Source of the DNA: an uncultured Clostridia bacterium
GTDB lineage: Bacteria; Bacillota; Clostridia; Monoglobales; Monoglobaceae
NCBI GenBank assembly: GCA_934454115.1
Contig: CAKSFQ010000003.1
Span: 62,001-126,000 of the forward strand
DNA length: 64,000 bases
Reading direction: 5' to 3'
Below are positions 14,698 to 22,936 of this stretch, piece after piece. Made by a program: the position numbers and the translations under genes. How positions within the stretch are numbered: the first letter of the stretch is position 1; the number at the start of each line of letters is the position of its first letter. The notes beneath the pieces are model-generated. The model worked only from the letters and a program-made list of their open reading frames with translations, did no database searches and was not told the DNA's origin.

Positions 14698-15927
14698 ATG
14701 AAATCAGTCATTGTAATCGGGGGCGGCGCAGCCGGAATGATGGCGGCCGGTACCGCCGCCAAGCGCGGCTGTCGGGTGAAGTTGATTGAGCAAAACAAAA
14801 TACTGGGCAAAAAGCTGCTGATTACCGGGAAAGGCCGCTGTAATGTAACCAACGCCTGTGAAGATGTTGAAACACTGATTCAAAACGTGCCGACCAACGG
14901 CAATTTTTTGTACAGTGCGTTTTACGGCTTTACGAATGAGGATACCATGCGCTTTTTTGAAGCTCTCGGTGTTCCTTTGAAGGTGGAGCGCGGTCAGCGG
15001 GTTTTCCCGGTTTCCGACCGCAGCCGTGACATAGCGGACGCGCTGCGCCGCTTTTTGACGCAAAATCATGTAGAGCTGATTTGTGACCGTGTCGATCGGA
15101 TTTTAACGGACGAATCCGGCCGTGCCTGCGGCGTTTTGACAGCGCACCGCGGGGAGATTTACAGTGACTGTGTGATTTTGGCCACCGGCGGACTGTCTTA
15201 TCAGCAGACGGGTTCTACGGGGGACGGCTATACCTGGGCGGAGGAACTGGGCCATGAAATTACCGAGATCAGACCGTCTTTGGTACCGCTTCAGGTTGCG
15301 GAGGAATGGGTGCCGGAGCTTGCCGGGCTGACGCTGAAAAACATCAAAATAACGGTCGTCAATGAGAAAAATAAAAAGATTTATTCCGATTTTGGAGAGA
15401 TGATGTTTGCGCATTTCGGTCTGACCGGACCCGTGATTTTAAGTGCGAGTGCGCATATGCGCCGTATGAAACAAGAAAGCTATCGGATTTTGCTGGATCT
15501 AAAGCCTGCGCTCTGCGAAAAACAACTGGATCAGCGCCTGTGCCGAGATTTTCAGCAGAATCAAAACCGTGACTTTTGCAACAGTCTGGGCGGTCTGCTG
15601 CCAAAGGCGATGATCCCCGTGATGGTGGAATACAGCGGTATTTCGCCGCACAAGAAAATAAACGCCGTCACCCGCGAAGAACGGAGCAGGCTGGTCGGCG
15701 TTTTAAAACAAATGACATTTCATGTAACGGATTTTTGCCCGATTGAACAGGCGGTGATTACCTCCGGCGGTGTGAATGTCAAGGAAATCAATCCCTCTAC
15801 CATGGAGTCAAAGCTGGTGCCCGGCTTGTTTTTTGCCGGCGAAATCATCGACGTTGACGCGTACACCGGGGGATTTAACTTACAGATAGCGTTTTCGACG
15901 GGCCATCTTGCGGGCTCTTGTTGCTGA
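14698..15927 (+). CDS. NAD(P)/FAD-dependent oxidoreductase, HI0933/BaiN family
   Basis: 409-aa flavoprotein. The N-terminal dinucleotide-binding motif IGGGAAGMMAAGTAA is followed by GKKLLITGKGRCNVTN, the signature of the HI0933 family (annotated as aminoacetone oxidase-like or BaiN). The C-terminal FAD motif is GLFFAGEIIDVDAYTGGFN. BaiN acts in bile-acid 7-dehydroxylation in some gut Clostridia, but most members are uncharacterised reductases, so that role should not be assumed. The last 48 bases overlap the 3' end of the convergent acyltransferase gene. Confidence 0.9.
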   Translation: MKSVIVIGGGAAGMMAAGTAAKRGCRVKLIEQNKILGKKLLITGKGRCNVTNACEDVETLIQNVPTNGNFLYSAFYGFTNEDTMRFFEALGVPLKVERGQRVFPVSDRSRDIADALRRFLTQNHVELICDRVDRILTDESGRACGVLTAHRGEIYSDCVILATGGLSYQQTGSTGDGYTWAEELGHEITEIRPSLVPLQVAEEWVPELAGLTLKNIKITVVNEKNKKIYSDFGEMMFAHFGLTGPVILSASAHMRRMKQESYRILLDLKPALCEKQLDQRLCRDFQQNQNRDFCNSLGGLLPKAMIPVMVEYSGISPHKKINAVTREERSRLVGVLKQMTFHVTDFCPIEQAVITSGGVNVKEINPSTMESKLVPGLFFAGEIIDVDAYTGGFNLQIAFSTGHLAGSCC

Positions 15928-16968
15928 GACACGCAAATACTTAGAACGAATATTGGCATAAATGGTGGCCTGCAGCACACAAAAGACAATGGAGAGAAAA
16001 TAGGTTGCAATCGCCGTGATGGCAAAACGCTGAAGAATATTGTCAATCTCCATTTTTGTGAGCAGCCAGTTCATCACCAAAATAATCAGACAATGAATCA
16101 AGTAAATATCATACGAGGCCTGCGAGATACTGGTAAGCAGGCCTTTTCCGCGGCTTTCTAAGGAAATCGTCAATTCCCGTGCATAGGAGTAAAAGCCAAA
16201 GCTTGAGAAAAAGCAAAACAGCACCACGATCAGCGGCGAGAGCTTATAGGCGATCAGACCGCCGAATTGCATGTACGACAACACGCAGTGCGCAACCGCG
16301 AGAACCAGCCATGCAATGTAGATCACCGGCTTGTTTTGGACAATCATTTTTTCAAAGGCTTCGTAATGCAGCCCGACGTACATACCGCTGATCCAGAAAA
16401 CAAAGTAGGACGGAAAAATTTTGTGGATTACGGCGGTATAGGGATAGTACATTCTGAAAAATACGGTAATCGCCAGTGCGGGCAAAAGCATCAGAGCAGA
16501 AAACAACTTGCTTTTTACCCTGCTGATATAAATCCAGACCGGCATCAGCAGGTAAAACTGGATAATCAGCACAATAAAATAAAACTGTGCCGAGATGTCG
16601 CCGGTAATCAAAAAGTGCAGCAGCTGGTCAAAGTTAAATTCGTAAAGGTGCATGACATAAACAAATACCAGGTAGTAAATCACGATAGCCAGAAAGTACG
16701 GAAAGCAAATCTTCCGCATGCGATCCCACAAAAAACGAGGATAAGGAAAATGCGCCGCGCTGCCGTATTTGTAGAACAGCTTGACCGAGCTGGTGAAAAT
16801 AAACGCCGGTACGGCAAAGGTCATCAGCCGTGTCAGGGAGTAAAAAAGCACAGATAAAAAGCTCCACTTCGGAAAGGTGTCAACGCCCTCCGAGAGCAAG
16901 TGGATTAAAATGACAAACATACATAAAAAAAATTCAAATACCGAGATCTCTGTAATTTTTCGTTTCAT
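15880..16968 (-). CDS. membrane acyltransferase (acyltransferase 3 family)
   Basis: 362-aa polytopic protein with about ten membrane helices, OafA/NolL-like acyltransferase 3 fold. The N-terminal helix with FILIHLLSEG-like residues (VILIHLLSEG) holds the conserved histidine of the family, and SQASYDIYLIHCLIILV is the typical late motif. These enzymes O-acylate surface sugars or peptidoglycan. Its tail is basic (ATRARKMARRKRYL) and runs 48 bases into the flavoprotein gene on the other strand. It is transcribed alone from its own promoter at 17007-17035. Confidence 0.85.
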   Translation of the reverse strand: MKRKITEISVFEFFLCMFVILIHLLSEGVDTFPKWSFLSVLFYSLTRLMTFAVPAFIFTSSVKLFYKYGSAAHFPYPRFLWDRMRKICFPYFLAIVIYYLVFVYVMHLYEFNFDQLLHFLITGDISAQFYFIVLIIQFYLLMPVWIYISRVKSKLFSALMLLPALAITVFFRMYYPYTAVIHKIFPSYFVFWISGMYVGLHYEAFEKMIVQNKPVIYIAWLVLAVAHCVLSYMQFGGLIAYKLSPLIVVLFCFFSSFGFYSYARELTISLESRGKGLLTSISQASYDIYLIHCLIILVMNWLLTKMEIDNILQRFAITAIATYFLSIVFCVLQATIYANIRSKYLRVSATRARKMARRKRYL

Positions 16969-17006
16969 ACCCCATTGACGCTCCCCGATGTTTTTTGTCT
17001 CACATT

Positions 17007-17035
17007 ATTTTACAATAGCTTTTTGCCTCTGTCAA
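17007..17035 (-). promoter_or_regulatory. sigma-A promoter of acyltransferase gene
   Basis: Minus strand TTGACA (17035-17030), 17-base spacer, TAAAAT (17012-17007), about 40 bases ahead of ATG 16968. Confidence 0.8.
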
Positions 17036-17202
17036 TCTTTATTTCTGCACCGCCGTCCGAAGGAGCGGCGGATCGGCTGAAAAACACCTCGCTTTTTTGC
17101 GGTTAGCGACCATATTTTTTCCATATTTTTTGTGCCTTATGACGAAAAGAAAAACAAGTGTTACGGTTTGATTACAATTTAAATACAAATTGAAAACCAT
17201 GG

Positions 17203-17230
17203 TTTACATGCCGGGATATGATGTTATAAT
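17203..17230 (+). promoter_or_regulatory. promoter of division cluster
   Basis: TTTACA (17203-17208), 16-base spacer, TATAAT (17225-17230) with an extended -10 (TGT before TATAAT). It leaves a leader of about 110 bases before ATG 17349. Confidence 0.75.
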
Positions 17231-17348
17231 AAAAGGTGTATTTTAGGGTGTGGCTCTGCGGAAAATCCGCCGCAGAGGGTGCGCCTGCCGCAACTCGCTT
17301 GAAAAGACGGAGATTCGACATTTTTTGACTAAAAAGGGAGGTAGTCCG

Positions 17349-18638
17349 ATGGAAAATTCTTCAGATTTTTTGGATCGGATGACATCCCGGCGTGTGAAAC
17401 GCCACAAAAAGCAAAAGCGAGGTTGGATTATCAAAGGGATATTGTTGGTTGCGGCGCTGTATCTCGTCTTTTCCGTGATTTTTAGCTTTCGCAGCAGCAT
17501 GACAACGGCGATCGCGTTAAAAGGCGCGATTGAGGAAGAGATTTTGGCAGACGGCTATGTGTTCCGCGACCAAAAGGTGATGATTGCCCCGGCGAGCGGC
17601 TATTTGGAGGCGTGGGTCAGCGAGGGCGACCGCGTGCGCGAGGGGCAGAGTCTTGGCTGCATCTATACCGGGGAATACGACCCGGAACGCTCGCAGAAAA
17701 TCCAGGAATTGACCCGTCAGATTTCTCAGCTGGAGCATGGTGCACCGGAAGCAACGTATAGCGGCAACAGCGTGATGGCGGAACAGAAAATTGCTTCCGC
17801 GGTGCGTGATATGTCGGATTTGCGAACGGAACACGATATTTCCAATCTGACGGAGGGCAAAGAGAACCTAAATCTTTTGATTGCGCGCAAGCGAAGCACG
17901 GAATCCGGAACGACTGAGGACAAGGACGCGGCGCTTACCGCACTGAAGTCGCAGCTGAAAGAACTGGAAAACGCGACCGAGGGCGGAAAGCATGAACTGA
18001 CGGCGCCGGCCGCCGGCGTTTTTTATTCCCGGATTGACGGCATGGAGGATAAACTGAGTCTTGCGGCGCTCGATCAGGTGAGCGTCTCTTACCTGAAAGA
18101 GCTTGATAAGATTCCGCTGACGCGGAGCAGCGATGTGGTGCAAAACGAACCTGTCGGCAAGGTGGTCAATAACTACGGCTGGTATTTTTCGGCCAACGTC
18201 GATGCCAAGGATGCGGAGCGTTTGAAGGTCGGCCAGAGCATTAGAATGCGTTTTTTTGATTTGTCGGACACCACTGTTTACGGGACGGTGCGTACGCTGA
18301 GCGGCGAAGAGGACAAAAAGGTGGCGGTCACGATTTACACCAACCGTTATGTCGAGGGAATTTATGCGGCCAGCCGCACCTCGGCAGAGCTTGTTCTGGT
18401 TCGCTCGGAGGGGATCAAGGTGCCGGTGCAAAGCCTGCATATGCAGGACAATCAGACCGGCGTTTACGTACTGCGGCTTGGCGTTGCCAGATTTGTCCCG
18501 GTGCAGGTGCGATACAAAAACAGTGACTGGGCGATCATCGGCGCGGTCACCGACACGGGGGCGGAATATAAGTTGCAAATCTATGATGAAGTTGTGGTGG
18601 AATCAAAGAATCTGGAGGACGGTAAGGTAGTGAGATGA
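17349..18638 (+). CDS. HlyD-like membrane fusion/adaptor protein
   Basis: 429 aa from ATG 17349 (GGGAGG upstream). A basic cytoplasmic N-terminus (RRVKRHKKQKRGW) precedes one membrane helix (GILLVAALYLVFSVIFSF); the rest would be extracytoplasmic. A lipoyl-like half (IAPASGYLEAWVSEGDRVREGQSLG), a helical segment with coiled-coil character (residues ~125-210), a second lipoyl half (LTAPAAGVFYSRIDG) and beta-barrel segments follow, as in HlyD-family adaptors. No transporter gene is adjacent; it heads the yggS-sepF-ylmH-divIVA cluster instead. Function in division or envelope assembly is inferred only from context. Confidence 0.8.
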   Translation: MENSSDFLDRMTSRRVKRHKKQKRGWIIKGILLVAALYLVFSVIFSFRSSMTTAIALKGAIEEEILADGYVFRDQKVMIAPASGYLEAWVSEGDRVREGQSLGCIYTGEYDPERSQKIQELTRQISQLEHGAPEATYSGNSVMAEQKIASAVRDMSDLRTEHDISNLTEGKENLNLLIARKRSTESGTTEDKDAALTALKSQLKELENATEGGKHELTAPAAGVFYSRIDGMEDKLSLAALDQVSVSYLKELDKIPLTRSSDVVQNEPVGKVVNNYGWYFSANVDAKDAERLKVGQSIRMRFFDLSDTTVYGTVRTLSGEEDKKVAVTIYTNRYVEGIYAASRTSAELVLVRSEGIKVPVQSLHMQDNQTGVYVLRLGVARFVPVQVRYKNSDWAIIGAVTDTGAEYKLQIYDEVVVESKNLEDGKVVR

Positions 18639-19337
18639 ATGGATATCAGAGAAAATATCGAAAAAGTTCGGCAGCAGATTGTTGCGGCGGCACAGGCCGC
18701 AGGACGTGACGCAGACGAAATCCGCCTGGTTGCGGTCAGCAAGACAAAGCCGCCTGAAATGGTGGCGGAGGCGATTGCGTGCGGCGTGATGGATTTTGGC
18801 GAGAACCGACCGCAGGAGCTTTCCAGAAAATATGCGGACTTTCCAAATGCGCGCTGGCATCAAATCGGTCAGCTGCAGCGGAATAAGGTTAAACATATTA
18901 TTGATAAGGCGGCGCTGATTCATTCGGTGGATTCTTTGCTCCTTGCGGAGGAGATCGAAAAACAGGCTGCCAAAATTCAAAAAATCCAGAATATTTTGAT
19001 TCAGGTCAATATCACGGGAGAAGAGACAAAATCCGGCGTATCGCCGGGTGAAACGGTCGCATTGTGCCGGGCAGTCAGCACGCTTTCGCATGTGCGGATT
19101 TTGGGATTGATGACCATCTCGGCAGCCGGGTACAGCACAGCGGAAAACGGTGCGGTTTTCCGAAAGCTGAAAGAGCTTTCCGCAGCCATCGAAAAAGAGC
19201 GGATTCCGGGCGTTTTGATGCAGGAGCTTTCCATGGGGATGACCCATGATTTTCAGGCGGCGATTACAGCCGGTGCAACCATGGTTCGGGTGGGCAGCGG
19301 CATTTTTGGAGCAAGAAATATTGAAGCGGTAAAATAA
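18639..19337 (+). CDS. PLP homeostasis protein, YggS/YlmE family
   Basis: 232-aa cytoplasmic pyridoxal-phosphate-binding protein with an alanine-racemase-like barrel but no known enzyme activity. The PLP lysine lies in LVAVSKTKPPE (about residue 36); FGENRPQELSRK and WHQIGQLQRNKVK are family hallmarks, as is LSMGMTHDF near the end. ATG 18639 directly abuts the upstream stop. The gene sits in its usual Gram-positive position (ylmE) before sepF. Confidence 0.93.
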   Translation: MDIRENIEKVRQQIVAAAQAAGRDADEIRLVAVSKTKPPEMVAEAIACGVMDFGENRPQELSRKYADFPNARWHQIGQLQRNKVKHIIDKAALIHSVDSLLLAEEIEKQAAKIQKIQNILIQVNITGEETKSGVSPGETVALCRAVSTLSHVRILGLMTISAAGYSTAENGAVFRKLKELSAAIEKERIPGVLMQELSMGMTHDFQAAITAGATMVRVGSGIFGARNIEAVK

Positions 19338-19427
19338 CGGGGAAACCCTTTTAGATACCTGCCAAATTTTTGTGCCGGCAGGGAAAAATAATTACCACCG
19401 GGGCACAGCGGTAGAATGGAGTAGAAA

Positions 19428-19895
19428 ATGAGCAGTTTTGTGAACAAGATGATGAGCTTTATCGGCCTGGACGGCAACGATTTTAACGAGGATTATTATG
19501 CAGATGATGCACTACAGGAGAACGGTTACGACGAGTATGACGACGAGCCGGTTATCGACCGCCTAAACGCCAGAAGAAGCAGCCGGGTTGTCAAGCTGCA
19601 CGATAACGCCGCCGCACCGCAGATGAAGGTGGTTGTGATTCAGCCGGAGAGCTTTGAAGAGGCGCGGACCATTACCGATCACTTAAAGGGTAGAAAACCC
19701 ATTGTGGTGAACTTAGAATCCGTTGAAAAGAATGTTGCACGGAGAATCGTGGATTTTCTCAGCGGATCGGTTTATGCATTGGACGGTGAAATCCAGAAGA
19801 TTTCAAACGGCATTTTTCTGCTTGTGCCGAGCAATGTCAGTATCATGGGTGAGGAAATGCAGGCCGCAAAGGGCAGCTTCCCGTGGAATAACTAA
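19428..19895 (+). CDS. sepF: cell division protein SepF
   Basis: 155-aa FtsZ-membrane anchor and bundling protein. Residues 1-~14 (SSFVNKMMSFIGL) form the amphipathic membrane-binding helix, followed by an acidic disordered linker. The C-terminal SepF domain (MKVVVIQPESFEEARTITDHLKGRKPIVVNL... RRIVDFLSGSVYALDG) polymerises and binds the FtsZ tail. Length is normal. It stands 90 bases after yggS and 5 bases before ylmH. Confidence 0.95.
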   Translation: MSSFVNKMMSFIGLDGNDFNEDYYADDALQENGYDEYDDEPVIDRLNARRSSRVVKLHDNAAAPQMKVVVIQPESFEEARTITDHLKGRKPIVVNLESVEKNVARRIVDFLSGSVYALDGEIQKISNGIFLLVPSNVSIMGEEMQAAKGSFPWNN

Positions 19896-19900
19896 GTGTG

Positions 19901-20659
19901 ATGCAGGATTTGACACAAGAGGACAGGCTGATCCTTGCAAAGGCAGAGGACACGGTAAGGCTTTCCGAAAAGCGGTATGAGATGAAAACGATGGGATTTT
20001 TAAATCCGCATCAGCGTGCTGTCATTTTAGAAAACATGCTTTATACGCCGGATATGAAGGTGGTCTTTGACGGGGGCTATGACGAGGCCGAGCGCACGCA
20101 AATGGTGTGCTGTCCGGAATTTTGCGAGGTGGATCGCGACGCTTATCTGAGCGTTTTGGAATGTACCGGCCGTGATATTGCGGCGCTTTCGCACCGGGAT
20201 TACCTGGGCAGCCTGATGGGACTTGGTATCGTCCGTGAAAAAATCGGCGATATCCTGGTTGCGGAGGATAAGGCCTTCATCTTTGTGCAGCCGAAAATCG
20301 CAGATTATGTGATACAAAATCTGAAAAAAATCGGCCGCTGCGGCGTACATCTTGCAAAAAAGAGCGCGGCAGATGTCATTTTGCCGCTGCGCCCCATGCG
20401 GGAGATTGAGGGGACGGTTTCCGCCCTGCGGCTGGATGCGGTGTTGTCCTGCGCCATTGGTCTTGCCAGAGGGAAGACGGCAGACCTGATCCGAAGCGGA
20501 CAGGTCAGTGTAAATTGGAAATCGCAGGCGGAGGTTTCTGCGGTTTTAAAAGAAAATGACGTGATATCCGTGCGTGGCTACGGAAGGATGAAGCTGTCAC
20601 GGATCGGCGGTCTGACAAGAAAAGGCAGATACAGTATTACCATATGCCGGTATGTGTAG
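19901..20659 (+). CDS. ylmH: YlmH-family RNA-binding protein with S4 domain
   Basis: 252 aa. YlmH proteins bind the ribosome/tRNA interface; the B. subtilis protein has been linked to rescue of stalled 50S subunits and lies in the same cluster. The N-terminal part includes MGFLNPHQRAVILENML and DYLGSLMGLGIVREKIGDI; the C-terminal S4 RNA-binding domain is LRLDAVLSCAIGLARGKTADLI... GQVSVNW. A GTG three bases upstream is an alternative start. No strong ribosome site is seen, so translation is probably coupled to sepF. Confidence 0.92.
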   Translation: MQDLTQEDRLILAKAEDTVRLSEKRYEMKTMGFLNPHQRAVILENMLYTPDMKVVFDGGYDEAERTQMVCCPEFCEVDRDAYLSVLECTGRDIAALSHRDYLGSLMGLGIVREKIGDILVAEDKAFIFVQPKIADYVIQNLKKIGRCGVHLAKKSAADVILPLRPMREIEGTVSALRLDAVLSCAIGLARGKTADLIRSGQVSVNWKSQAEVSAVLKENDVISVRGYGRMKLSRIGGLTRKGRYSITICRYV

Positions 20660-20673
20660 AGGAGGGAGAACGT

Positions 20674-21273
20674 ATGCTGACACCGCAAGACATTGACAGC
20701 AAAATTTTTAAACGGGCCATGCGTGGCTATGCCGTAGATGAGGTGGAGACCTTTTTACAGGAAGTATCGGAGGATTATGCAAGACTGTATCGGGAGAACT
20801 TAGCGGCGAAGGAGCGAATCGAGATGCTCTCCGATGCCGTCAGACAGTATAAGGCAATGGAAGAAACACTGCAAAACGCGTTATCGGTTGCAAAGCGCAG
20901 CGGAGACGATGTGAAACAAAATGCGTATGACCGCGCCGAGGTCATTGTCCGGGACGCGCAGATTCGTGCCGAAAAAATGATAGAGAACGCAAACGGCGAG
21001 GTAGAAAAGATTCGCTATCAGTACGAGCAAATGAAACACAGCGTTGAGGTTTTCCGTGCGAAGGTGGTATCGCTGCTGCATGCGCAGCTTGATATTATCA
21101 AGGATTATTCGCAGATTGAAGGGAATGAAGAAATCTTGAAAACGGCGAAAACCGTTTTAGAGCAGGGCGCGAAAGAGGAAGAGTCAAAAGAGGACGCAGA
21201 CACCATGGAGCTTCCGGAAATCGTTCGGGATGCGGACGGAAATTATCAGCCCAAGGCGGATGAGAAAGAATAA
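20674..21273 (+). CDS. divIVA: DivIVA-domain cell division/polarity protein
   Basis: 199 aa from ATG 20674 (GAGGAGGGAG upstream). The N-terminal membrane-curvature-sensing DivIVA domain is LTPQDIDSKIFKRAMRGYAVDEVETFLQEV; after it come long coiled-coil helices (residues ~30-145) and an acidic tail. It recruits division or elongation proteins to curved membrane. Position after ylmH matches the conserved Gram-positive dcw-flanking cluster. Confidence 0.93.
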   Translation: MLTPQDIDSKIFKRAMRGYAVDEVETFLQEVSEDYARLYRENLAAKERIEMLSDAVRQYKAMEETLQNALSVAKRSGDDVKQNAYDRAEVIVRDAQIRAEKMIENANGEVEKIRYQYEQMKHSVEVFRAKVVSLLHAQLDIIKDYSQIEGNEEILKTAKTVLEQGAKEEESKEDADTMELPEIVRDADGNYQPKADEKE

Positions 21274-21279
21274 AAACGG

Positions 21280-21302
21280 GGCGGTGTACTTTTTACACCG
21301 CC
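21280..21302 (+). terminator. weak hairpin terminator after divIVA
   Basis: GGCGGTGTA (21280-21288) pairs with TACACCGCC (21294-21302). Only two T follow, so termination would be partial and lspA may still be cotranscribed. Confidence 0.5.
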
Positions 21303-21341
21303 TTCTGCCGCAAAAAGAGGAAAAAACAAAAATAGTGAGGC

Positions 21342-21884
21342 ATGACACATATGGGATATATTATGTTGGGTATGGCAATCTTGATTTTGGATATCATGAC
21401 CAAACTGGTTGCCGAATTAAATTTAAAGGCGCTGGACACCGTGCCGATCATTAAGGGTGTGTTCCATTTCACCTATGTAGAAAACCGCGGGATTGCATTT
21501 GGCATGTTCAGCGATGCGCGACTTTTGTTCATTATCATTTCTATCGCGGTATTGGCTGCGCTTGCCGTTTTGTACGGCAAGACGCGGGTTCGGACAAGGT
21601 GGCTGCGCTTTGGCACCGCGCTGATTTACGGCGGCGCGATTGGAAATTTGATGGAACGTATGGCAAAGGGCTATGTGGTTGACTTTTTTGACTTTCGTTT
21701 GATTCACTTCCCGGTATTTAACGTTGCCGACATTGCGGTATGCGTCGGCGCTGTGCTGCTGATGATTCATTTTATCATCAACGAACGGGAAGCGCAGAAA
21801 ACGATGGGGGAAGGGCAGGGAAAGCAAAGTGGCACAGGAGAGAACCTGGAGCGTGAATCCGCAGCAGGCCGGAGAGAGGATTGA
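21342..21884 (+). CDS. lspA: lipoprotein signal peptidase (signal peptidase II)
   Basis: 180-aa integral membrane aspartyl protease that cuts prolipoproteins. Four membrane helices are visible. The two catalytic aspartates lie in GGAIGNLMERMAKGYVVDFFDF and FNVADIAVCVGA; YVENRGIAFGMF is the conserved first motif. A second in-frame ATG at 21351 has better spacing from GAGG and may be the true start. The hydrophilic C-terminal tail beyond residue ~150 overlaps the rluD-type gene by 56 bases. Confidence 0.93.
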   Translation: MTHMGYIMLGMAILILDIMTKLVAELNLKALDTVPIIKGVFHFTYVENRGIAFGMFSDARLLFIIISIAVLAALAVLYGKTRVRTRWLRFGTALIYGGAIGNLMERMAKGYVVDFFDFRLIHFPVFNVADIAVCVGAVLLMIHFIINEREAQKTMGEGQGKQSGTGENLERESAAGRRED

Positions 21885-22749
21885 TCGTTTTTTGGGCAGT
21901 GTGATGGAGGACTTTACCCGTTCTCATCTTCAAAAGCTGATCCGCGATCAATGCGTCACGGTAAACGGCGGCTGTGTAAAGTCAAGCTATAAGATGCGCG
22001 AGGGAGACCGGGTGACGGTCACCGTCCCCGAAGTAAAGGAAACCGATATTTTGCCGGAGACGATTGCGCTTTCGATTGTGTATGAGGACGCGGATATGCT
22101 GGTTGTCGATAAGCCGCAGGGAATGGTGGTTCATCCTGCCGCGGGAAACGAGACGGGAACCTTAGTCAATGCGCTTTTGGCGTATTGCGGCGATACCTTG
22201 TCCGGTATCAATGGAGAAAAGCGGCCCGGAATCTTGCATCGGATCGATAAGGATACCAGCGGCCTTTTGATGGTTGCAAAAAACGATAGGGCGCACCAGA
22301 GTCTGGCGGCACAGATCAAAGCGCATAGTCTGACGAGAGCCTACCTTGCATTAGTACATGGCGGATTTAAGGAGGACAGCGGCACGATTGCACTTCCGAT
22401 CGGCAGACATCCGCACGACCGAAAGAAGATGGCGGTCACCGAAAAAAATGCACGCAGTGCGGTCACACATTACTTTGTGAAAGAACGTTTTTCTGGCTAT
22501 ACCCTGGTAGAATGCCGACTGGAAACGGGGCGAACCCATCAGATCCGTGTGCATATGAGTGATCGGGGTCATCCGATTGTCGGCGATCCCGTGTACGGAG
22601 TTAAAAAGGAGCCGTTCTCGTTAAACGGGCAGCTGCTGCATGCGTGGCAGATTGGCTTTAACCATCCCACAAGCGGAAAATATATGGAGTTTCAAAGTCC
22701 GCTGCCGGCGCATTTTGAAAAAGTTTTAAAAAGATTAAGAAATTTGTAG
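21829..22749 (+). CDS. RluD-family 23S rRNA pseudouridine synthase
   Basis: 306 aa from GTG 21829, preceded by GGGAAAG. An N-terminal S4 domain (GERIDRFLGSVMEDFTRSHLQKLI) precedes the catalytic domain with the essential Asp in PGILHRIDKDTSGLLMVAK. ETGRTHQIRVHM is also characteristic. It modifies uridines in 23S rRNA, probably at RluD-type positions, though RluC-type specificity cannot be excluded. The lspA-rlu pairing is the usual one. Confidence 0.92.
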   Translation: MAQERTWSVNPQQAGERIDRFLGSVMEDFTRSHLQKLIRDQCVTVNGGCVKSSYKMREGDRVTVTVPEVKETDILPETIALSIVYEDADMLVVDKPQGMVVHPAAGNETGTLVNALLAYCGDTLSGINGEKRPGILHRIDKDTSGLLMVAKNDRAHQSLAAQIKAHSLTRAYLALVHGGFKEDSGTIALPIGRHPHDRKKMAVTEKNARSAVTHYFVKERFSGYTLVECRLETGRTHQIRVHMSDRGHPIVGDPVYGVKKEPFSLNGQLLHAWQIGFNHPTSGKYMEFQSPLPAHFEKVLKRLRNL

Positions 22750-22775
22750 ACAAAAACCATATCTTGTTGTATAAT
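22747..22775 (+). promoter_or_regulatory. promoter of pyr operon
   Basis: TAGACA (22747-22752), 17-base spacer, TATAAT (22770-22775). The -35 overlaps the stop of the upstream gene. The same TAGACA-17-TATAAT arrangement precedes uraA (29760-29788). Confidence 0.75.
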
Positions 22776-22781
22776 GGGCTG

Positions 22782-22909
22782 AGAGCGAAAAAGCAGACGC
22801 TTTGTTAGAACGGAAAGACCGCGGCGGCGCAGCTGTGCCGAAACGGGAAACTCCGCCGGAGAACGCTCTTTGGAAAGCAAGCCGGCGGAAGTGCTAGGGT
22901 TGCTTTTTT
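22782..22909 (+). promoter_or_regulatory. pyr operon leader with candidate attenuator
   Basis: The leader ends in AAAGCAA (22874-22880) pairing with TTGCTTT (22900-22906) followed by T to 22909, a terminator. Upstream, TCCGCCGG (within 22852-22860) can pair with CCGGCGGA (22882-22889), which lies in the terminator's 5' side and loop, so the two folds compete. AGAGCG (22782-22787) and CGCTCT (22864-22869) form a further long-range pairing. In Firmicutes the pyr operon is often attenuated by PyrR; the usual PyrR-binding loop consensus was not found, so the mechanism is open. Confidence 0.55.
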
Positions 22910-22936
22910 GTTGTATAGGAAAGGAGCGAAATCGTC

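Larger units (their letters stand above)
16969..17348. other. 380-base divergent intergenic region
   Basis: Holds the minus-strand promoter of the acyltransferase (17007-17035) and the plus-strand promoter of the HlyD-like gene (17203-17230). CCGCCG and CGGCGG near 17050-17071 form a GC-rich hairpin without a T-tract. The 17300-17338 stretch resembles the leader at 31948-31986. No gene is seen. Confidence 0.6.

Noticed and set aside
22777..22788. CTGAGAGC as a PyrR-binding loop
   Set aside because: It partly matches the loop consensus, but it lies at the transcription start itself and has only a two-pair stem.
22830..22850. T-box riboswitch suggested by ACCGCGG in the pyr leader
   Set aside because: The T-box core around it (GGTGG before ACCGCG) is absent and the downstream gene is not an amino-acid gene.
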